Below, in pieces: positions 5,778 through 9,309 of a stretch of 9,309 nt of DNA; position 1 is the stretch's first letter; each line of letters opens with the position of its first letter. The translations under genes were made by a program, and so were the position numbers. The DNA lies in NCBI GenBank assembly GCA_003157055.1, contig PMIG01000277.1:411-9719 (forward strand). Reading direction: 5' to 3'. The notes beneath the pieces are model-generated. The model was not told the origin of the DNA, searched no databases, and was given only the letters and a program-made list of their open reading frames with translations. This DNA is from Bacteroidales bacterium. GTDB taxonomy: Bacteria > Bacteroidota > Bacteroidia > Bacteroidales > VadinHA17.

Positions 5778-8597
5778 ATGAACAAATCCAGAATCTTCGA
5801 CAAGCTTTTACTTGTCATGGCCATGATTGTGGTCATTTCGGCATGCAAAAAAGCACCTGAAAAAGACAAACTCAGCATTTCATATGATAAATATGTAATG
5901 CCAAACGGGTTACAGGTGATCCTTCACACCGATCATTCCGATCCGATGATATCATATGCTATAATGTACCATGTAGGTTCGAGCAGGGAGATTCCCGGTA
6001 AAACAGGGTTTGCCCACCTCTTTGAACATCTTCTCTTTGGAGGCTCCGAGAATGCAGAGCCCGGAAGATTCGACAAAATCATTGAAGGTGCAGGAGGTGA
6101 AAATAATGGATTTACAGCCCGTGATATCACTACATATTTCGAGGTATTCCCCAAGAATGCTCTTGAAAAAATATTATGGCTTGAATCTGACCGCATGGGA
6201 TTCTTCATTAATTCGGTAACACCTCATCTTATGGCCCTTCAGCAGAACGTCGTGCAGAATGAGAAAAGACAAACTGAGGATAACAGACCCTATGGCTTCA
6301 CGGATTATGTTATCGACAAGAATCTCTATCCTGCAGAACATCCCTACAACTGGGAAGTCATAGGCGAAATGGCAGACCTTAAGAATGCCAACATTAATGA
6401 TGTTAAAAACTATTACAATAAATTCTATGGTCCGAATAATGCGACACTGGTGCTTGCCGGCGACTTCAATCCCGACTCCGTAAAAGTCCTCATCAATAAA
6501 TACTTTGGTGAGATCAAATCGCATGGTGAAGTTGCGAAGCGCGGACCCATGAACGTTTCGCTGGATCAGACAAAGAAATTATATCATGAGGATAATTTTG
6601 CCAATGTGCCTGAGATAACTTTGGTGTGGCCTGTGCCGGAGGCTTATAGCAAGGATTCCTATGCACTAAATTTCCTGGCGGAGCTGCTCGCTAACAGTAA
6701 GAAAGCTCCTCTCTATAAAGTACTAGTAAAGGAAAAGCAACTTACTTCACGCACTATAGCATATAATAGCTCAAGCGAGCTTGCCGGTGAATTCACGATC
6801 AGCATACGGGCCAATGAAGGAAAATCACTCAAGGAGATTGAGAGTGCAATAAATGAAGCTTTTGCCAGGTTCGAAAAGGACGGGATAACCGAGAAGGATG
6901 TTGAAAGGATCAAGGCTTCAAGTGAAAAGAGTTTTTATGATGGACTCAGCAGTGTCTATAACAAATCTCTCAGGCTTGCATATTATAATACTTTCCTTAA
7001 CGATCCGGGGTTCATCGAAAAAGATATTGAAAATATCAAGGCTGTTACCCTCGATGAAATTGAAATGGTGTATAGAAAATATATTAAGGATAAGCCGCAT
7101 ATTGTTACAAGTTTTGTTCCTAAGGGACAGATAGCTATGATTGCAGACAATTCAGTTTCTGCTGGCGTTAAGGAAGAGAATATCAACGAAGCTACGAAGG
7201 TGGCGATCGCAGAAGAGGGCAAGGAGAATTTCCCGAAGACCCCTTCAACATTTGACCGTACCATTGAGCCTCCTGCCGGGCCCGAATCAGAGGTTAATGT
7301 CCCGAAAAGCTGGCATGCTGTCCTCTCAAACGGGATTAATGTTTATGGCATTGAGAATGAAGAGCTGCCACTTGTTGATATGAATATTGCAATTGATGGT
7401 GGCGTTTCGCAGGATGTAATTAGTCTTCCCGGTGTAGCTTCAATGGTTGCAAATGTCATGCCACAGGGAACGAAGAACAAAACTCCTGAAGAATTTGAAG
7501 AGGAAACCGAACTACTGGGATCAAGCATAAATATGTTTCCGGGACGTGAAGAGCTGACTTTGAGCTCCAGCATGCTTTCACGGAATTTTGACAAGACGGT
7601 TGCGCTGATAAAGGAGGTCCTTCTTGAGCCAAGATGGGATTCCGCGGAATTCAGAATGGCAAAAACAAGGATCAAAAACAGCATCATCCAGGCAATGGCC
7701 CAGCCCAGAAGCGTTGCATCCCTGAGTTTTCAGAAACTCGTTTATGGGAAGGATAATATTTTTGGATATAACTCTTACGGTACGCTGGAATCAATAGACA
7801 AATTTTCGATTGATGATCTTAAAGCCTGGTATGACAGGTGCTTCTCACCAAAAGTGACAAGGGTTCTGGTCGCCGGCAACGTCACAAAGGAACAGGTACT
7901 TAAAGCTCTTGAACCATTACTATCCGGATGGAAAGAAAAGGATGTCACATTCATTCATTACATAGTTCCGCCGGCACCTGAAAAATCCGCTATTTACTTT
8001 GCCGATATTCCGGGCTCTCGACAATCCGTGATCTATATCGGTTACCCGGCAATCTCCAGGTCAGATCCTGATTATGTAAAAGCCAGATTTATCAATTACA
8101 AACTCGGCGGAGCTTTCACGAGCATTCTTAACCAGATACTACGCGAGCAGAAAGGGTATACCTACGGAGCTTCCAGTTCTTTCCAGGAAATGAAAGGGAT
8201 TGCGCCATTCATAGCATCATCGAGCGTAAGATCAGATGCAACCTTTGAATCTGTGAAGATATTCAAGGCTGAGATGGAGAAATTCAGGAACGGCTTATCG
8301 GATTCAGATCTTCAATTTGTCAAAAACTGCATGCTGCGGTCAGATGCTCTTCGTTTTGAAACCAATGATGCAAAGGTAGGCATGCTCGCTACTATGACCA
8401 AATACGGATTGCCGGAAGATTATATCAAGCAAGAAGATAATATAATCAGGAATATGACTGTTGAAGATTCAAAAGCGATTGCAGAAAAGTACATTAATCC
8501 CGACAAAATGTATTATGTCGTTGTCGGAGATGCAGCTACACAGGCAAAACCTCTTGAAAAAATAGGATTCGGGCCGTTGGAATTTATTAAAAAATAA
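5778..8597 (+). CDS. M16-family zinc metalloprotease lipoprotein (two-repeat, pitrilysin-like)
   Basis: A 939-aa protein. The N-terminus is a lipoprotein signal (hydrophobic run, then VISAC with Cys23), so the mature protein is probably lipid-anchored in the envelope facing the periplasm. The first M16 domain (about 36-180) has the inverted zinc motif HLFEH (H80, E83, H84) and the distal ligand Glu in VVQNEKR (E162), 78 residues beyond H84, so it looks active. An M16_C domain follows (about 190-370). After a Glu/Pro-rich linker (about 465-515) comes a second M16 repeat (about 517-665), where the zinc motif is replaced by LPGVASMVANVM and is inactive. The last M16_C domain (about 690-870) carries LREQKGYTYGASSSF, the Arg/Tyr substrate-binding motif usual in the non-catalytic half. 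The one-chain, active-plus-inactive layout is the standard clam-shell form that degrades small unfolded peptides. No convincing promoter was found in the 188 bp upstream. Confidence 0.94.
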   Translation: MNKSRIFDKLLLVMAMIVVISACKKAPEKDKLSISYDKYVMPNGLQVILHTDHSDPMISYAIMYHVGSSREIPGKTGFAHLFEHLLFGGSENAEPGRFDKIIEGAGGENNGFTARDITTYFEVFPKNALEKILWLESDRMGFFINSVTPHLMALQQNVVQNEKRQTEDNRPYGFTDYVIDKNLYPAEHPYNWEVIGEMADLKNANINDVKNYYNKFYGPNNATLVLAGDFNPDSVKVLINKYFGEIKSHGEVAKRGPMNVSLDQTKKLYHEDNFANVPEITLVWPVPEAYSKDSYALNFLAELLANSKKAPLYKVLVKEKQLTSRTIAYNSSSELAGEFTISIRANEGKSLKEIESAINEAFARFEKDGITEKDVERIKASSEKSFYDGLSSVYNKSLRLAYYNTFLNDPGFIEKDIENIKAVTLDEIEMVYRKYIKDKPHIVTSFVPKGQIAMIADNSVSAGVKEENINEATKVAIAEEGKENFPKTPSTFDRTIEPPAGPESEVNVPKSWHAVLSNGINVYGIENEELPLVDMNIAIDGGVSQDVISLPGVASMVANVMPQGTKNKTPEEFEEETELLGSSINMFPGREELTLSSSMLSRNFDKTVALIKEVLLEPRWDSAEFRMAKTRIKNSIIQAMAQPRSVASLSFQKLVYGKDNIFGYNSYGTLESIDKFSIDDLKAWYDRCFSPKVTRVLVAGNVTKEQVLKALEPLLSGWKEKDVTFIHYIVPPAPEKSAIYFADIPGSRQSVIYIGYPAISRSDPDYVKARFINYKLGGAFTSILNQILREQKGYTYGASSSFQEMKGIAPFIASSSVRSDATFESVKIFKAEMEKFRNGLSDSDLQFVKNCMLRSDALRFETNDAKVGMLATMTKYGLPEDYIKQEDNIIRNMTVEDSKAIAEKYINPDKMYYVVVGDAATQAKPLEKIGFGPLEFIKK

Positions 8598-8616
8598 GGA
8601 ATATCTTAACTGAATT

Positions 8617-8687
8617 AATCTGCGTCAATCTGCGCAATCCGCGGGAGAAAAGAAATTTCACGCTGATTGCTCTGATTTTCGCAGATT
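8617..8687. repeat. Imperfect hairpin repeat of AATCTGCG units between convergent genes
   Basis: The left arm (8617-8648) has three tandem 8-mers, AATCTGCG, AATCTGCG and AATCCGCG, spaced by TC and C. The right arm (8656-8687) is its imperfect reverse complement and ends with CGCAGATT. Paired blocks are 8617-8624/8680-8687 (8 bp), 8627-8630/8674-8677, 8635-8639/8665-8669, 8641-8643/8661-8663 and 8645-8648/8656-8659 (one G-T wobble), closing on a loop AAAGAAA. It starts 20 bp after the M16 stop and ends against the M1 stop. It could act as a two-way terminator or mRNA stabiliser, or be a copy of a dispersed REP-like element. There is no full T tract directly after the stem. Confidence 0.8.
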
Positions 8688-9309
8688 TTATTTGCCTGTC
8701 ATATTTAAAGAGGCTACGTAATAGTTCGGATCGACGACAATTACTGCATTGGTTACTCCAAGGTCGACACTGTTGAACCATGTTGTCGGTTCTATTTTCA
8801 TTTCTTTTCCGGAGACATATATTTTCAAAGGCATATTGAATCCGGAAACGCAGTTATTCCAGCGGAAATTCAGTTTGGTTCCTTTTATGAAATACTCAAA
8901 GACAGGGATCCGTATATCCCTCAGGTATTGATCAAATACAGGCTTGAGATTCCGGCCTGTTTTTTCGCTGAGATAATTCTCAATTTGCGATCCTTTCACG
9001 ACCAGATGATAAAAATCCCGGTTCATCCCGCGCAGGATCGCTCTCCATTTCTCGTCGTCACCGACGATCTGGCGAATAGTGTGGAGCATGCTTCCACCCT
9101 TGTAATACATATCTCCCGATCCGCTGTTATTGACATTATATATACCTATGATTGGTTTGTCATTCCTGATATTCTGACGGCAACCAAGGACATATTCTGT
9201 ACCAGCCTCCTTACCATAATAGTACTCCACAAAAAGGGATTCGGAATAATTTGCAAAGCTTTCGTGTATCCACATATCTGCCATATCCTCATATGTGATG
9301 CTGTTTGCG
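8688..9309 (-). CDS. M1-family aminopeptidase, C-terminal part (runs off right edge)
   Basis: The open frame continues past the internal Met at 9284 to the window end, adding ANSITYED before MADMWIHESFANYSE. In M1 peptidases the zinc motif HExxH is followed 18 residues later by a Glu; IHESFANY supplies that Glu (codon near 9264), and the HExxH pair must lie just beyond 9309. The catalytic Tyr is probably the first Tyr of MYYKGGSMLH (codon 9107-9105). A short helical segment follows (WRAILRGMNRDFYH, GRNLKPVFDQYL), then a beta domain (about the last 75 residues: IRIPVFEYF through VVVDPNYYVASLNMTGK). It lacks the long helical ERAP1-like C-terminal domain, so it is one of the short M1 enzymes common in Bacteroidota. 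The start, the signal sequence and the first zinc ligands cannot be seen here. It converges on the M16 protease gene. Confidence 0.93.
   Translation of the reverse strand, partial: ANSITYEDMADMWIHESFANYSESLFVEYYYGKEAGTEYVLGCRQNIRNDKPIIGIYNVNNSGSGDMYYKGGSMLHTIRQIVGDDEKWRAILRGMNRDFYHLVVKGSQIENYLSEKTGRNLKPVFDQYLRDIRIPVFEYFIKGTKLNFRWNNCVSGFNMPLKIYVSGKEMKIEPTTWFNSVDLGVTNAVIVVDPNYYVASLNMTGK

Noticed and set aside
6983..7264. 93-aa and other minus-strand frames inside the M16 gene
   Set aside because: They are shadows of the 939-codon plus-strand gene, which has uninterrupted domain structure across this stretch.
8617..8687. CRISPR-like array, because of the repeated octamers
   Set aside because: The units are 8 bp with 1-2 bp spacing and form one hairpin; there are no 25-40 bp repeats with unique spacers and no cas genes.

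Overview
The window looks like a chromosomal segment from an uncultured or environmental member of the Bacteroidota. The evidence is the gene families (a Bacteroidota-style membrane SpoIIE phosphatase with a coiled coil, an M16 lipoprotein, a short M1 aminopeptidase, a Gfo/Idh protein of the exported type). In addition, nearly all starts are AT-rich and lack a Shine-Dalgarno sequence, and several TTTG / TAnnTTTG-like promoter pairs are present. No tRNA, rRNA, CRISPR array or intact insertion sequence was seen.

Left part (1-1960). A 56-codon gene on the minus strand (23-193) encodes a probable double-glycine-leader peptide precursor whose locus continues off the left edge. A 332-bp gap follows, holding its possible promoter and a small inverted repeat. 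On the plus strand come a 103-aa His/Cys mini-protein and a secreted family-5 glycoside hydrolase, about 50 bp apart.

Middle part (1964-5589), all on the minus strand. Read in the direction of transcription: a frameshifted and truncated Gfo/Idh/MocA oxidoreductase remnant (5589-5225); a complete six-TM SpoIIE/PP2C phosphatase (5127-3604); a fragment of a subtilisin-like peptidase that keeps the catalytic Ser end but lacks the Asp and His ends (3548-3156); a 110-aa three-helix membrane protein with a near-perfect Shine-Dalgarno site (3140-2808); and a YgiD-type extradiol dioxygenase (2767-1964) that converges on the GH5 gene. Two broken genes in this stretch point to rearrangement or decay.

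Right part (5778-9309). A full-length M16 zinc protease lipoprotein (plus strand) converges on the C-terminal part of an M1 aminopeptidase that runs off the right edge (minus strand). Between them is a strong imperfect hairpin made of AATCTGCG-type units, whose right arm ends exactly at the M1 stop codon. Most intact genes are housekeeping or degradative (peptidases, glycosidase, dioxygenase). The most novel candidates are the peptide precursor, the peptidase-fragment/membrane-protein pair and the hairpin repeat.
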